From positions 1-64,000 of the forward strand of contig NZ_MUKN01000002.1 of NCBI RefSeq assembly GCF_001995175.1: a stretch of 64,000 nt of DNA, read 5' to 3'. The DNA is from Rathayibacter rhapontici. GTDB taxonomy: Bacteria > Actinomycetota > Actinomycetes > Actinomycetales > Microbacteriaceae. A program made the position numbers and the translations under genes. Of this stretch, positions 16,738-25,616 are shown in pieces. The notes under the pieces were generated by a model. That model saw only the letters and a program-made list of their open reading frames with translations, was not told the origin of the DNA and ran no database searches. How positions within the stretch are numbered: the first letter of the stretch is position 1; every line of letters starts with the position of its first letter.

Positions 16738-18253
16738 GCCGGAGGCGTTCGACTACGTCGTGGTCGGCGGCGGGACGGCCGGCTGCATCCTCGCGGCGCG
16801 GCTCAGCGAGGACCCCGACGTCTCGGTGTGCCTGATCGAGGCCGGCCCGAGCGACGAGCACGAGCCGCGGGCGGGCTCCATCCGCCGCTGGGCGGAGATG
16901 CTCGAGGGCGAGTACGACCGCGACTACCGCAGCGTCGAGCAGCCACGGGGCAACTCCGCCATCCGGCAGGCCCGTCTGCGGATCCTCGGCGGCTGCTCGA
17001 CGGCGAACACCATGATCAGCTGGCGCCCGCTGCGGGGGGACCTCGACGAGTGGGCGGCCCTGGGAGTCGACGGCTGGAGCTACGACGCCGTGGCGCCGTA
17101 CTTCGATCGCCTCGCCACGCCGATCTCCCCGGTCGCTCCCGCCGACCGCAATCCCGCCATCGCCGACGCGGTCGAGGCCGCCGCCTCCGCGCTGGACCTG
17201 CCGCGCCGGGCGACGTGGAACGATGTCGAATTCACCGAGGGGGCCGGGTTCTTCGAGATCGGCTACGACCCCGCGACCAACCTGCGCTCCTCCACCTCGC
17301 GCGCCTACCTCCACGGTGTCGAGCGGCCGAACCTCACCCTGCTGCTCGGTGCCCTGGTCGACACGGTGCTGATCGAGTCGGGGCGGGCCGTCGGCGTTCG
17401 CGCCCGGGTGGAGGAGCAGTGGCGCGAGGTCCGGGCGGACCGAGAGGTCCTCGTGAGCTGCGGAGCGATCGACTCGCCGGCGCTGCTGATGCGGTCGGGC
17501 ATCGGGCCGACGTCCGTGCTCGCCGATGCGGGAGTCGACGTGCTCGTCGATCTGCCGGGTGTCGGCGAGAACCTGCAGGACCACGCCGAGGGCCTCATCG
17601 TCTGGGAGTCGCGGGGCGTCCGCAGCGACGTGTCGGCCACCGGCTGGGACGCGGGCTACGTGCTCCGCGTCGACGCCGACAGCACGGTGCCCGACATCTC
17701 CACGCACATCCCTCTGCAGTCCTGGACCGTGCACGCCGAGGCCGCCGGTGCCGAGATCCCGGTGGACAACGTCTCGCTGGCGCCGAACGTCGCGAAGCCG
17801 CGCAGCCGAGGGCGTGTCTGGATCACCTCGCCCGATCCCGATGCCGCGCCGTCGATCGACTACCGCGCGTTCACGGACCTCGAGGGGAGGGACGAGCGGA
17901 TGCTCGTCGAGGGAGTGCGCCTGGCACGCCGCGTCGCACAGGAGGAGCCGTTCGCCTCGCACCTCGTGCGCGAGGTGTTCCCCGGCGAGCACGTGCAGAC
18001 CGACGCCGATCTCTCCGCCGTGCTGCGGGCGACGCACCAGACCGTCTACCACGTGTCGTGCACGTGCCGGATGGGCGCCGACGACGATCCGCTCGCGGTC
18101 CTCGACAGCCAGCTGCGGGTCCGCGGCGTCCGGGGCCTGCGCGTCGTGGACGCGTCGGTCTTCCCGACGCTGCCGGCGCTGAACCCCGTGGGCACGGTCA
18201 TGACGGTGGCCGAGCGGGCGGTCGACCTGCTGACCGCGGCGCGCATCGGCTGA
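16730..18253 (+). CDS. GMC-family FAD oxidoreductase (choline dehydrogenase-like)
   Basis: A 507-residue flavoprotein. The FAD motif 'DYVVVGGGTAGCILAARLSE' sits at 8-27 and the GMC signature 'RILGGCSTANTM' near 84-95. 'CGAIDSPALLMRSGIGP' and the C-terminal 'HVSCTCRMG..' with 'NPVGTVMTVAERA' complete the fold. BetA, aryl-alcohol and sugar oxidases share this family, so an alcohol substrate is expected. Being translationally coupled to an importer, it probably oxidises the imported compound or a product of it. The catalytic His of the usual HxxGT C-motif lies around 'YHVSCTCRMG', slightly diverged. Confidence 0.9.
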   Translation: MAEPEAFDYVVVGGGTAGCILAARLSEDPDVSVCLIEAGPSDEHEPRAGSIRRWAEMLEGEYDRDYRSVEQPRGNSAIRQARLRILGGCSTANTMISWRPLRGDLDEWAALGVDGWSYDAVAPYFDRLATPISPVAPADRNPAIADAVEAAASALDLPRRATWNDVEFTEGAGFFEIGYDPATNLRSSTSRAYLHGVERPNLTLLLGALVDTVLIESGRAVGVRARVEEQWREVRADREVLVSCGAIDSPALLMRSGIGPTSVLADAGVDVLVDLPGVGENLQDHAEGLIVWESRGVRSDVSATGWDAGYVLRVDADSTVPDISTHIPLQSWTVHAEAAGAEIPVDNVSLAPNVAKPRSRGRVWITSPDPDAAPSIDYRAFTDLEGRDERMLVEGVRLARRVAQEEPFASHLVREVFPGEHVQTDADLSAVLRATHQTVYHVSCTCRMGADDDPLAVLDSQLRVRGVRGLRVVDASVFPTLPALNPVGTVMTVAERAVDLLTAARIG

Positions 18254-18254
18254 C

Positions 18255-18737
18255 GTGCCGCTCGTCACTCTCGCGATGCTCGCCTCCTCGGTGCTCGCGA
18301 CCTGCTGCACGCTCGCAGAACCCCGCGGGCAGGCCCGGACGCGGGCGGCGTCCCTCGTCATGCTGGCCGCGATGATCGACGTCGCCCTGCTCGGCACCGT
18401 GCTGCCGCTGCTCTGGGCGGTCGCGGTCGTCGTCTCGGGCGTCGCGTCGTCCGCGAGCCGTTCCACCGAGCCGTGGGAGGCGACGATGAGCGCGCACCGC
18501 GGTCTCGCGGCCGTCGCGATGGGCGCTCTCCTCGTGGGTCACTCCGGAGCGGGAGGCCACGCGCACGCGGCGCTCGACGCCTCGTCCGTCATCGTGGTGC
18601 TGTGCGTCGTCGTCGTGGTCGGAGGTGCGCTGCTCACTGGGGCGCGGGTGCGGTCGAGCACGACGCCGCGGCAGCGGATCGCCGTCCTCGAGCCGGCGCT
18701 GATGGCGGCCGCGGTCGGCCTGATGCTGGTGCGGTGA
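18255..18737 (+). CDS. Small integral membrane protein, function unknown
   Basis: A 160-residue protein starting with GTG immediately after the GMC stop. It has roughly four or five hydrophobic segments (about 1-16, 34-65, 82-98, 108-130 and 140-160). A His-containing loop 'GHSGAGGHAHAALD' lies between the third and fourth. I recognise no family. Its position suggests it is co-transcribed with the importer operon. The amphipathic topology and the metal-like His cluster are the only visible clues. Confidence 0.65.
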   Translation: MPLVTLAMLASSVLATCCTLAEPRGQARTRAASLVMLAAMIDVALLGTVLPLLWAVAVVVSGVASSASRSTEPWEATMSAHRGLAAVAMGALLVGHSGAGGHAHAALDASSVIVVLCVVVVVGGALLTGARVRSSTTPRQRIAVLEPALMAAAVGLMLVR

Positions 18738-19072
18738 CGCGGGGACCCGGCCGAGACGCGCTCCGCAGGGATCCGGCCCCAGCCACCGTCCCCACGAGAG
18801 CGATCCGCCGCGATCTCTGCAGAGGGGTTCGGCGGGAAGTCCGTGACGGAGGGGCGGGTCGGTGTCGTCGATCCGTCGCGAACGGTCGTCTCCGTGAGCG
18901 CTCGCTGATCCGGCGTGATCGGTCGTCGCGGAGCGGTTCGACCGGCCTTTCGTGACGGACGGGTGAGCTGGGGTCGTGGAGACGGCGCAGACGGTCGTCG
19001 CCGGGAATCCGCCGACTGATCCGGCGTGAGTGGCCGCTGCGGGGCGGGGCGGCCGGCCGTCTGTGACGGATC
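18738..19072. repeat. Hairpin repeats in convergent gap (same family as 61-341)
   Basis: The 516 bp between two convergent genes (18738-19253) holds no convincing gene. Copies of the GATCCG...GACGGA(TC) hairpin family lie at about 18906-18959 and 19018-19072. The second has matching GATCCG/GACGGATC ends and inner GGCCGCTGC/GCGGCCG arms. A further GATCCGTCG half-site is at 18870. The segment 'CCCACGAGAnCGATCCGCCGCGATC' type is also duplicated, at 18792 and 19171. Confidence 0.6.
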
Positions 19073-19181
19073 GATGCCGTCGAGGTCGGAACCGTCGTGG
19101 CCGTCTCGCAAAGGTCGCCGCGCACCCCGCGGCCGCGCGCCGACGCCCTGCACAGACAGCGCCCGCCGCCCCCACGAGAAC

Positions 19182-19237
19182 GATCCGCCGCGATCCGCTC
19201 CTCCCGGGCAGGGGAGGGGAGCGGATCGCGACGGATC
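19182..19237. terminator. Long hairpin downstream of the sugar ABC operon
   Basis: The left arm 19182-19200 pairs with the right arm 19219-19237 over 19 bp with one mismatch (GATCCGCCGCGATCCGCTC against GAGCGGATCGCGACGGATC), with an 18-base loop. It lies 17 bp past the ATPase stop on the minus strand. There is no U-tract, as is common in actinobacteria, so termination is inferred from position and stem strength. Confidence 0.6.
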
Positions 19238-19253
19238 GCGGAGGGGTGGTTCG

Positions 19254-20165
19254 TCAGGCCCGGGGCGCACCCGCGGGCGTCGTGGCCACCCCGGCCTCGG
19301 CGGCGACTTCGCGGGCCACCGGGGAGTCCGGCATCTCGCGCTGCAGCTCGTGCGCCAGCGAGTCGAGCTCGGCACCGCCGGCCATCAGGCCGGTGAGCTC
19401 CGCCAGCGAGATCTCGCTCTTCTCGAAGTTGCCGAGGCTCGTGCCGCGGTTCAGGAGGAGGAAGCGGTCGCCGACCGGGTACGCGTGGTGCGGGTTGTGG
19501 GTGATGAACACCACTCCGAGGCCCTCGTCGCGCGAGCGGGCGATGTACTTCAGCACCACGCCGGACTGCTTGACGCCCAGCGCGGCGGTCGGCTCGTCGA
19601 GGATCAGCACGCGGGCGCCGAAGTGGACGGCGCGGGCGATCGCGACGCACTGGCGCTCGCCGCCCGAGAGGGTGCCGATGGGCTGGTCGACGTCACGGAG
19701 GTCGATGCCCATGCGGGCGAGCTCGTCGAAGGTGATCTGCTTCATCGACTTGACGTCCAGGCGGCGGAACGGACCGACGCCCGTCGTCAGCTCGGAGCCG
19801 AGGAAGAAGTTCCGCCAGACCGGCATGAGCGGCACGACCGCGAGGTCCTGGTAGACCGTCGCGATGCCGGCCGAGAGGGCGGCGCGCGGCGAGGCGAAGG
19901 TGATCGGCTGGCCGTCGAGCAGCAGCGTGCCCTCGGTGGGCGTGTGGGCGCCGGCCAGCATCTTGATGAAGGTCGACTTGCCCGCGCCGTTGTCGCCGAG
20001 CACGCAGGTGACCTGGCCTGCGTTCACGGTGGTCGAGACCCCCGCGAGCGCGTTGACGGCTCCGTAGCTCTTGCCGATGTCCCTGACCTCGACGATGGTC
20101 GTGCCGACCGGGGTCTTCGGGGTGGCCGGTCGCCCGGTCGAGGGTCCTGCGGTGTCGGTGCTCAT
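19254..20165 (-). CDS. Sugar ABC transporter ATP-binding protein (FrcA-like, single domain)
   Basis: A 303-residue ATPase with Walker A '[14 protein letters not shown]', Q-loop '[12 protein letters not shown]', signature '[15 protein letters not shown]', Walker B '[12 protein letters not shown]' and H-loop '[11 protein letters not shown]'. It has one nucleotide-binding domain, like FrcA of fructose importers, rather than the two of RbsA or MglA. ATG 20165 overlaps the permease stop by 4 bp. It is the last gene of the minus-strand operon binding protein-permease-ATPase. Confidence 0.93.
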   Translation of the reverse strand: MSTDTAGPSTGRPATPKTPVGTTIVEVRDIGKSYGAVNALAGVSTTVNAGQVTCVLGDNGAGKSTFIKMLAGAHTPTEGTLLLDGQPITFASPRAALSAGIATVYQDLAVVPLMPVWRNFFLGSELTTGVGPFRRLDVKSMKQITFDELARMGIDLRDVDQPIGTLSGGERQCVAIARAVHFGARVLILDEPTAALGVKQSGVVLKYIARSRDEGLGVVFITHNPHHAYPVGDRFLLLNRGTSLGNFEKSEISLAELTGLMAGGAELDSLAHELQREMPDSPVAREVAAEAGVATTPAGAPRA

Positions 20166-21205
20166 CGCCCGCCTCCTGCTCGTGTGCGGACGAAGTTGTT
20201 CAGGAGGACCGCGGCGAGCAGCATGCCGCCGAGGACCGTCCGGAGCCAGTTGGTGTCCCACTGGGCGAAGGTGATGCCCTGGAAGACCATGCCGTAGATC
20301 AGCGCGCCGAGGGCGGCGCCGATCGCGGAGCCGTAGCCGCCGGTCATCAGGCAGCCGCCGACGACCGCGCAGATGATGTAGATGAACTCCTGGCCGACGC
20401 CCGTGTTCGCCTGCACCGTCGAGGTGCGGAAGAGCGAGATCATGCCGACCAGCCACGCCGCTCCGGCCGTTCCCATGAACAGGCCGATCTTGGTCTTGAA
20501 GACCGGGACGCCGACCTGGCGCGAGGAGTTGAGGGCGCCGCCGACGGCGAACACCCAGTTGCCGGCGCGGGTGCGCAGCAGGAGCCAGGTGGCCACCGCG
20601 GTCACGACGAACCACCAGAGCACCGAGACGTAGAACGTGCCGTTGCCGATCTGGAGGGAGGCGCCGAAGAGCGGCTGGATCGAGTCGTACGCGGGGACCT
20701 GGGTCATGCCCTGGATCGCGACCTGCCCGGTGATGAGCTTGGTGACGGCGAGGTCGATGCCCGCGAGGGCGAAGAAGGTGCCGAGGGTCACGATGAAGCT
20801 GGGGAGCCCGGTCTTCATCACGAGGACGCCGTTGAGCGCGCCGACGCCGAGGCAGACGACGAGCGAGACGAGGACGGCGACCCAGATGCTCAGTCCGTAG
20901 TGGGTGGTCAGGATGCCGACGATCAGCGCCGAGAACCCGGTCATCACTCCGGCCGAGAGGTCGAACTCGCCGCCGATCATGAGCACGGCGACGGCGACGG
21001 CCATGATGCCGAAGGTCGAGGCCGACTCGAGCCAGACGCCGGCTCCGGCCAGGCTCAGGAACTGCGGGGTGTAGAGGGAGAAGAACACCAGCACGGCGAG
21101 GGCCGCGACGAAGGCGCCGGTCTCGGGCCTGGCGAGGATCTTGCGGATGGGACGCCGCTCGAGGCGGGGCCTCGTCGCGATCGTCACGATGTCTGTCGTC
21201 GTCAA
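20162..21205 (-). CDS. Sugar ABC transporter permease (RbsC/FrcC-like)
   Basis: A 347-residue permease with eight to ten hydrophobic segments and the family signature '[23 protein letters not shown]' near 90-112. The start is read as TTG at 21205, because CAGGAG lies 6-11 bases before it and no ATG or GTG fits nearby. The residues then run '[18 protein letters not shown]'. The frame is open further upstream into the gap, but that part is unlike the family. It works with the adjacent ATPase and lipoprotein to import a monosaccharide or polyol. Confidence 0.92.
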   Translation of the reverse strand: MTTTDIVTIATRPRLERRPIRKILARPETGAFVAALAVLVFFSLYTPQFLSLAGAGVWLESASTFGIMAVAVAVLMIGGEFDLSAGVMTGFSALIVGILTTHYGLSIWVAVLVSLVVCLGVGALNGVLVMKTGLPSFIVTLGTFFALAGIDLAVTKLITGQVAIQGMTQVPAYDSIQPLFGASLQIGNGTFYVSVLWWFVVTAVATWLLLRTRAGNWVFAVGGALNSSRQVGVPVFKTKIGLFMGTAGAAWLVGMISLFRTSTVQANTGVGQEFIYIICAVVGGCLMTGGYGSAIGAALGALIYGMVFQGITFAQWDTNWLRTVLGGMLLAAVLLNNFVRTRAGGGR

Positions 21206-21288
21206 CGGGGACTCCTGATTCGTGGGACGAGCGGGGGGCCGGGCGCGGGGCGCACCGGCCCCCGTGGGGGTCTGGAGCGGGTCGCGCT

Positions 21289-22257
21289 CTAGCGGGTGCC
21301 GTTGGCGGCGAACTCCGCGACCTCGGCCGCGTTGTCCTCGGTGACGAAGGCCGGGCCGGAGTAGACGGGCTGGCCGCCGCCGATGATGTTGCCGTTGGTC
21401 GCGTAGAGCTCGAGCGCGGTCACGCCCAGGAAGCCCTGGACGTAGGGCTGCTGGTCGACCGCGAAGAGGACGCTGCCGGCCTCGACCGCCGAGACGACGT
21501 CCTCCGAGAGGTCGAAGGTGCCGATCTGCGCGCTGCTGCCCGACTCCTCGACCGCACCGACCGCGTCGATGGCGTACTGGCCGCCGAGGGTCAGCACTCC
21601 GTCGATGGACGGGTCGGCCTGCAGCTTCGACTTGATGGTCGCCTTGACCTCGGCGTCGTTGGTGCCGTCGACCTGCAGGTTGGTCATCGTGCCGCCGAAG
21701 GTGCTGGCGGCGGCGGCGCAGCGCTCCTCGAGGCCGACGTTGCCCGCCTCCTGGATCACGCACAGCGCGTTGGTGAGACCGGCGTCGGCGAGCCGCGTGC
21801 CCACGGCCTCGCCGGCCACGGACTCGCTCTGGCCGATGTGCGTGAGGGCGCCGAACTCGGCCGAGCGCTCGATGCCGGAGTTGATCGTGACGACGGGGAT
21901 GCCCGCCGCGACGGCCTTCTCGACGCTGTCGCGGACGCCGTCCGGGTTGGCCATCGAGACGACGATCCCGTCGACGTCCTGCGCGACGGCGTTGTCGATG
22001 AGCTGCGACTGCTTCGCCGGGTCGGGGTCGGAGTTGTAGGTGACGGTGGCGGCGTAGTCGGCTCCGGCCGCCTCGGCGCCGGACTTCACGCGGTCCCAGA
22101 AGGCGTCGCCGGGTCCGGAGTGGGTGACGACCGCGTAGGTGAGGTCGCCGCCCTCGGTGGTGGTCGCCGCGGTCTCCTGGCCCGTTCCGGTGCAGCCGGT
22201 GAGGAGCACTCCGGTCGCCGCCGCCAGGCCGAGGCCGGCGAGGAATCGCTTCTTCAT
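21289..22257 (-). CDS. Sugar-binding lipoprotein of ABC transporter (periplasmic-binding type 1)
   Basis: A 322-residue lipoprotein. The signal peptide '[22 protein letters not shown]' places the lipid-attached C22 in an 'LLTGC' lipobox. The mature part has the LacI/RbsB-like fold: '[21 protein letters not shown]', '[11 protein letters not shown]', '[14 protein letters not shown]' and '[11 protein letters not shown]'. ATG 22257 is chosen over the open upstream frame because it starts the signal peptide and follows AGGGA. It diverges from a Gfo/Idh dehydrogenase across a region with a GTN4AC palindrome. The ligand is probably a sugar or cyclitol. Confidence 0.93.
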   Translation of the reverse strand: MKKRFLAGLGLAAATGVLLTGCTGTGQETAATTTEGGDLTYAVVTHSGPGDAFWDRVKSGAEAAGADYAATVTYNSDPDPAKQSQLIDNAVAQDVDGIVVSMANPDGVRDSVEKAVAAGIPVVTINSGIERSAEFGALTHIGQSESVAGEAVGTRLADAGLTNALCVIQEAGNVGLEERCAAAASTFGGTMTNLQVDGTNDAEVKATIKSKLQADPSIDGVLTLGGQYAIDAVGAVEESGSSAQIGTFDLSEDVVSAVEAGSVLFAVDQQPYVQGFLGVTALELYATNGNIIGGGQPVYSGPAFVTEDNAAEVAEFAANGTR

Positions 22258-22345
22258 TGAAAAGTCCCTTCGGTTCGGATCACGTCGTGCAGGACGGTCC
22301 GGGGTGACGTCGGTGTCGGGTCGAGTATGGGCGAGAGGATCCGTC

Positions 22346-22357
22346 ATGTCAATACAT
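22346..22357. promoter_or_regulatory. Candidate GntR operator
   Basis: ATGTCAATACAT is a perfect 4+4 palindrome with the same ATGTN4ACAT layout as the sites at 1198-1211 and 26615-26630. It lies in the 153 bp divergent promoter between the sugar-binding protein and the oxidoreductase, where one regulator could control both directions. Confidence 0.55.
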
Positions 22358-22410
22358 TCTGTCATTGGGCTAGGCTGGGGCTGTTCAGAGTCGAGTACGT
22401 CAGGAGCATC

Positions 22411-23595
22411 GTGTCCTCAACGCCCCGCATCGGAGTAGGCCTGGTCTCGTTGGGATGGATGGGGCGCCTGCATTCGCGGGCGTACCGCGCCGTCCGAGAC
22501 CACTATCCCGAACTGCCCGCCACCGTGGAGCTGGTCTCGGCCGCCGACACCGACCCAGGAGTCCGCCGCAGCGCCGAGGAGGTCCTCGGCTACCGCCGCA
22601 CCACCGCGGACTACCGCGAGGTGCTGGCCGATCCCGAGGTCGACGTGGTGTCGATCTGCGCTCCCAACTTCCTGCACCGCGAGGTGGCGCTCGCCGCTGC
22701 CGCGGCGGGCAAGCCGTTCTGGATCGAGAAGCCGATGGGGCGCTCCGCCGCGGAGTCGTCCGACATCGCGCGCGCCGCCGCCGCGGCCGGCGTGGTCACC
22801 TCGGTCGGCTTCAACTACCGCCACGCGCCCGCCGTCGCGCGCGCCCGCGAGCTCGTGCGCTCCGGCGCGATCGGGACCGTGACCAACGTCCGGGTGAGCC
22901 TGCTCGCCGACTACTCCGCCGATCCGCTCGGCGCTCTGACCTGGCGCTTCGTCCGCGAGCGGGCGGGCTCCGGCGTGCTGGGCGACCTGCTGTCGCACGG
23001 CGCCGACCTCGCTCAGTTCGTCGCCGGGCGCATCGACTCCGTCACGGGCCTCACCGAGACGTTCATCCGCGAGCGGCCGCTGCCCGGCTCCGGCGCGGCG
23101 GGGCACTTCAGCAAGGGCGAGGAGGGCGGGGCGACCGGTCCCGTCGAGAACGAGGACTACGCCGCGCTCCTCGGCCGCTTCGAGTCGGGCGCCGTCGTGG
23201 TGCTCGAGTCGAGCCGGGTCGCGATCGGCCCCCGCGCCGAGTACGCGCTCGAGGTGTACGGCACGAGGGGCTCGCTGCGCTGGGACTTCCAGCGCCTGAA
23301 CGAGCTGCAGTTCGCCGACGACACGAGCGGCTACCGCACGATCATGGCGCAGCCGGGCTTCGGCGACTTCGCCCGCTTCCAGCCGGGAGCCGGCACGAGC
23401 ATGGGCTTCGACGACCTCAAGACGATCGAGGCGCAGCTGTTCCTGCGCTCGGTGCTGGAGGGGCGCCAGCTGGCGCCGTCGGCCGCCGATGCCTGGTCGG
23501 CCGCCGAGATCGTCGAGGCGGCGGTGCGGAGCGACCGGGCGCGGGCGTGGGAGAGCGTCGGGCGCGTGGAGGGCGACACGACGTACGACCTCTGA
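22411..23595 (+). CDS. Gfo/Idh/MocA-family oxidoreductase
   Basis: A 394-residue NAD(P)-dependent sugar dehydrogenase. The Rossmann motif is 'GVGLVSLGWMGRLHSRAY', followed by 'APNFLHREVALAAAAAGKPFWIEKPMG', which holds the family EKP lysine. 'GDLLSHGADLAQF' carries the catalytic H. The start is GTG 22411 with AGGAG five bases ahead. It oxidises a hydroxyl of a sugar, cyclitol or sugar acid. It is divergent from the importer and probably co-induced with it. A strong hairpin follows the stop directly. Confidence 0.9.
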   Translation: MSSTPRIGVGLVSLGWMGRLHSRAYRAVRDHYPELPATVELVSAADTDPGVRRSAEEVLGYRRTTADYREVLADPEVDVVSICAPNFLHREVALAAAAAGKPFWIEKPMGRSAAESSDIARAAAAAGVVTSVGFNYRHAPAVARARELVRSGAIGTVTNVRVSLLADYSADPLGALTWRFVRERAGSGVLGDLLSHGADLAQFVAGRIDSVTGLTETFIRERPLPGSGAAGHFSKGEEGGATGPVENEDYAALLGRFESGAVVVLESSRVAIGPRAEYALEVYGTRGSLRWDFQRLNELQFADDTSGYRTIMAQPGFGDFARFQPGAGTSMGFDDLKTIEAQLFLRSVLEGRQLAPSAADAWSAAEIVEAAVRSDRARAWESVGRVEGDTTYDL

Positions 23596-23646
23596 GACGA
23601 CGGAGGGGGGCGGGAGCGCTCGGCGCCCCGCCCCCCTCCCGTCGTC
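23596..23646 (+). terminator. Strong hairpin terminator after the Gfo/Idh gene
   Basis: Starting one base after the TGA, GACGACGG-AGGGGGGCGGG pairs with CCCGCCCCCCTCCCGTCGTC with a single bulge, giving about 19 bp of stem around an 11-base loop. No U-tract is present. Confidence 0.65.
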
Positions 23647-23652
23647 GGTGGA

Positions 23653-23734
23653 TCTCGATACGCCCGCTGCGCGGCCTGCTCGATCAGCAGGGCCGCTCGT
23701 GCTGGTCGAGTAGCCCCGCAGGGGCGTATCGAGA
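23653..23734. repeat. 82-bp near-palindrome (TCTCGATACGCCC type)
   Basis: Outer arms TCTCGATACGCCC and GGGGCGTATCGAGA are complementary. Inner arms CTGCTCGATCAGCAG and GCTGGTCGAGTAG also pair, so the whole can fold into one long hairpin. It fills a convergent gap. I recall this sequence type as a dispersed intergenic repeat in Microbacteriaceae. A degenerate copy spans 59555-59680. Confidence 0.7.
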
Positions 23735-23768
23735 CCCCCGCACCCGGGAGGCGCACCCCGAGACGTCG

Positions 23769-24541
23769 TCAGGCGAACGCCGCGCGGAAGCGCTCCAGAG
23801 CCGTGTCGGAGTCGCCCGAGGGCCACGCCTCCAGGCCCACGACGCGTCGTAGTCCAGCGCGCGCAGCTCGTCCGCGATCGCGGAGTACCGGATCTCGCCC
23901 GTGCCGGGCTCGCAGCGCCCGGGCACGTCCGCGACCTGGATCTCGCCGATCCACGGCAGGGCGCGGCGCACGAGCTCGATCAGGTTCCCCTCGCCGATCT
24001 GCGCGTGGTACAGGTCGAGGTTCAGGCGCAGCCCCGGGCTGTCGACGGCGCTGACGAGCGCGAGGGTGTCCTCGGCTCGGGCGAACGGCACGCCCGGGTG
24101 GTCGACGGCGAGGTTGAGGTTCTCGAGGGTGAAGACGCGCCCGTGCCGCTCGCCGAGCGCGGCGAGCCGGGCGAGGGTGTCGACCGCCCGCTCCCGCTCC
24201 TGGGCCGTCACATCGGTCCCGGGGCGCACCGGCAGCCCGTCGGGGTCGAGCCCCGTGCCGTGCAGGTTGAGCCGCGGGGAGTCGATCGTCTCGGCGGCGG
24301 CGAGCGACAGCTCCGCGGTGCGCAGCAGCTCCGCGATGCCGTCGGCAGTGATCAGATCGCCGGTGAGGTACCCGGTCATCGACGAGAACGTCGCCCCCGT
24401 GGCGGCGAGGGCGGGCAGGTCCTTCGTCGACCAGTCCCAGATCTCGACCTCGAAGCCGAGCTCGTGGAGCCGGCGGACGCGGTCGACGACGGGCAGCTCG
24501 CGGAAGAGCATCTCGGCCGAGGCGGCCAGGCGCACGGTCAT
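23769..24541 (-). pseudogene. TIM-barrel sugar isomerase (hydroxypyruvate isomerase-like), frameshifted
   Basis: The N-terminal part reads 'RLAASAEMLFRELPVVDRV' and contains 'FTLENLNLAVDHPGVPF' and 'LNLDLYHAQIGEGNL', as in AP-endonuclease-2-type isomerases such as Hyi. Near 23848 the frame breaks: '..ELRALDYDA' is followed one frame over by 'VVGLEAWPSGDSDTALERF' and the stop at 23769. One base added in GACG_CGTC restores 257 residues. The protein otherwise looks complete, so an assembly error is likely. It lies 7 bp after the inositol dehydrogenase-like gene, in the same operon. Confidence 0.83.
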
Positions 24542-24548
24542 CGCGGTC

Positions 24549-25556
24549 TCAGAGCTCGACGGCGACGGAGACGCGCTCGACGGCCGAGCGGGCCGCGGCG
24601 TCGGCGAGGATCAGCGCCGCGCGTCCGTCGGCGAACGTCGGGCTGGTCGACTCCTCGCCGCGGGCGAGGCGGATGAACGCGCGCAGCTCCGCGATGTACG
24701 CCGCGGAGTACCGCTCCAGGAAGAAGTCCTGGTACGGCGGCTTCGCCTCGACGCTCGACGCGGTCGAGAGGCTGACGAGGCTGGTGAGCGAGTTCGACAC
24801 CTGCAGCGAGCCGTTCGCGCCGAACGCCTCGATCCGCTGGTCGTAGCCGACGGCGCTGTGGCGCGAGTTGGTGATCGAGACCAGGGCTCCGGAGGAGGAG
24901 CGGAGGGTCACCATCGCGGTGTCGAAGTCGCCGTGCTCGCGGGCGCCCGGGTCGAAGGTCGTGGTGCCGGTGGCGGTGACCTCGACGATGTCGGGGAGGA
25001 AGAAGCGGGCCATGTCGAAGTCGTGGATCGTCATGTCGCGGAAGATGCCGCCCGACACTCCGATGTACGCGGCGGGCGGCGCCGCCGGGTCGCGGCTGAT
25101 GATCGAGAGCTGCTCGAGCTCGCCGATCTCGCCGGCCGCCACGCGCGCCCGCGCCTCGGCGAAGGCGGGGTCGAAGCGGCGGTTGAAGCCGAGGGCGATG
25201 GGAACGCCCGAGGACTCGACGCGGGGCAGCAGAGCGTCCACGCGGGAGATGTCGAGGTCGATCGGCTTCTCGCAGAGCGCCGGGATCCCGGCCTCGATCG
25301 CGGCCTCGAGCAGGTCGACGTGGGTCGCGGTGGGCGAGGCGATCAGCACGGCGTCGATGCCGCCGGACGCGAACATCTCGGCCGCGTCGGTCGTCACGGT
25401 GCCGCCGTAGCGGGCCGACACGGCGTTCGCGCCGTCGACGAACGGGTCGCAGACCCAGGAGAGGGAGGCCTCGGGGTCCGCGGCGATGTTCGCGGCGTGC
25501 ACCTGGCCGATGCGGCCGGTGCCGATGAGTCCGAAGCGGAGCGGGGTCGTGGTCAC
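24549..25556 (-). CDS. Gfo/Idh/MocA oxidoreductase (inositol 2-dehydrogenase-like)
   Basis: A 335-residue dehydrogenase with 'FGLIGTGRIGQVHAANI' at the N-terminus, 'ALCEKPIDLD' carrying the family lysine and 'GGIFRDMTIHDFDMARFF', the active-site D-x-x-x-H segment typical of IolG. It would oxidise myo-inositol or a related polyol with NAD+. Its neighbours on both sides are TIM-barrel isomerases, the usual company of IolG. Because no iolB, C or D homologue is present, full inositol breakdown cannot be claimed. Confidence 0.88.
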   Translation of the reverse strand: MTTTPLRFGLIGTGRIGQVHAANIAADPEASLSWVCDPFVDGANAVSARYGGTVTTDAAEMFASGGIDAVLIASPTATHVDLLEAAIEAGIPALCEKPIDLDISRVDALLPRVESSGVPIALGFNRRFDPAFAEARARVAAGEIGELEQLSIISRDPAAPPAAYIGVSGGIFRDMTIHDFDMARFFLPDIVEVTATGTTTFDPGAREHGDFDTAMVTLRSSSGALVSITNSRHSAVGYDQRIEAFGANGSLQVSNSLTSLVSLSTASSVEAKPPYQDFFLERYSAAYIAELRAFIRLARGEESTSPTFADGRAALILADAAARSAVERVSVAVEL

Positions 25557-25616
25557 GTCACTTGTCCTTGCTGCCCCGAAGGGCGTCGGGTGCCCGGGAG
25601 AGGGCGGGAGGAGGGG

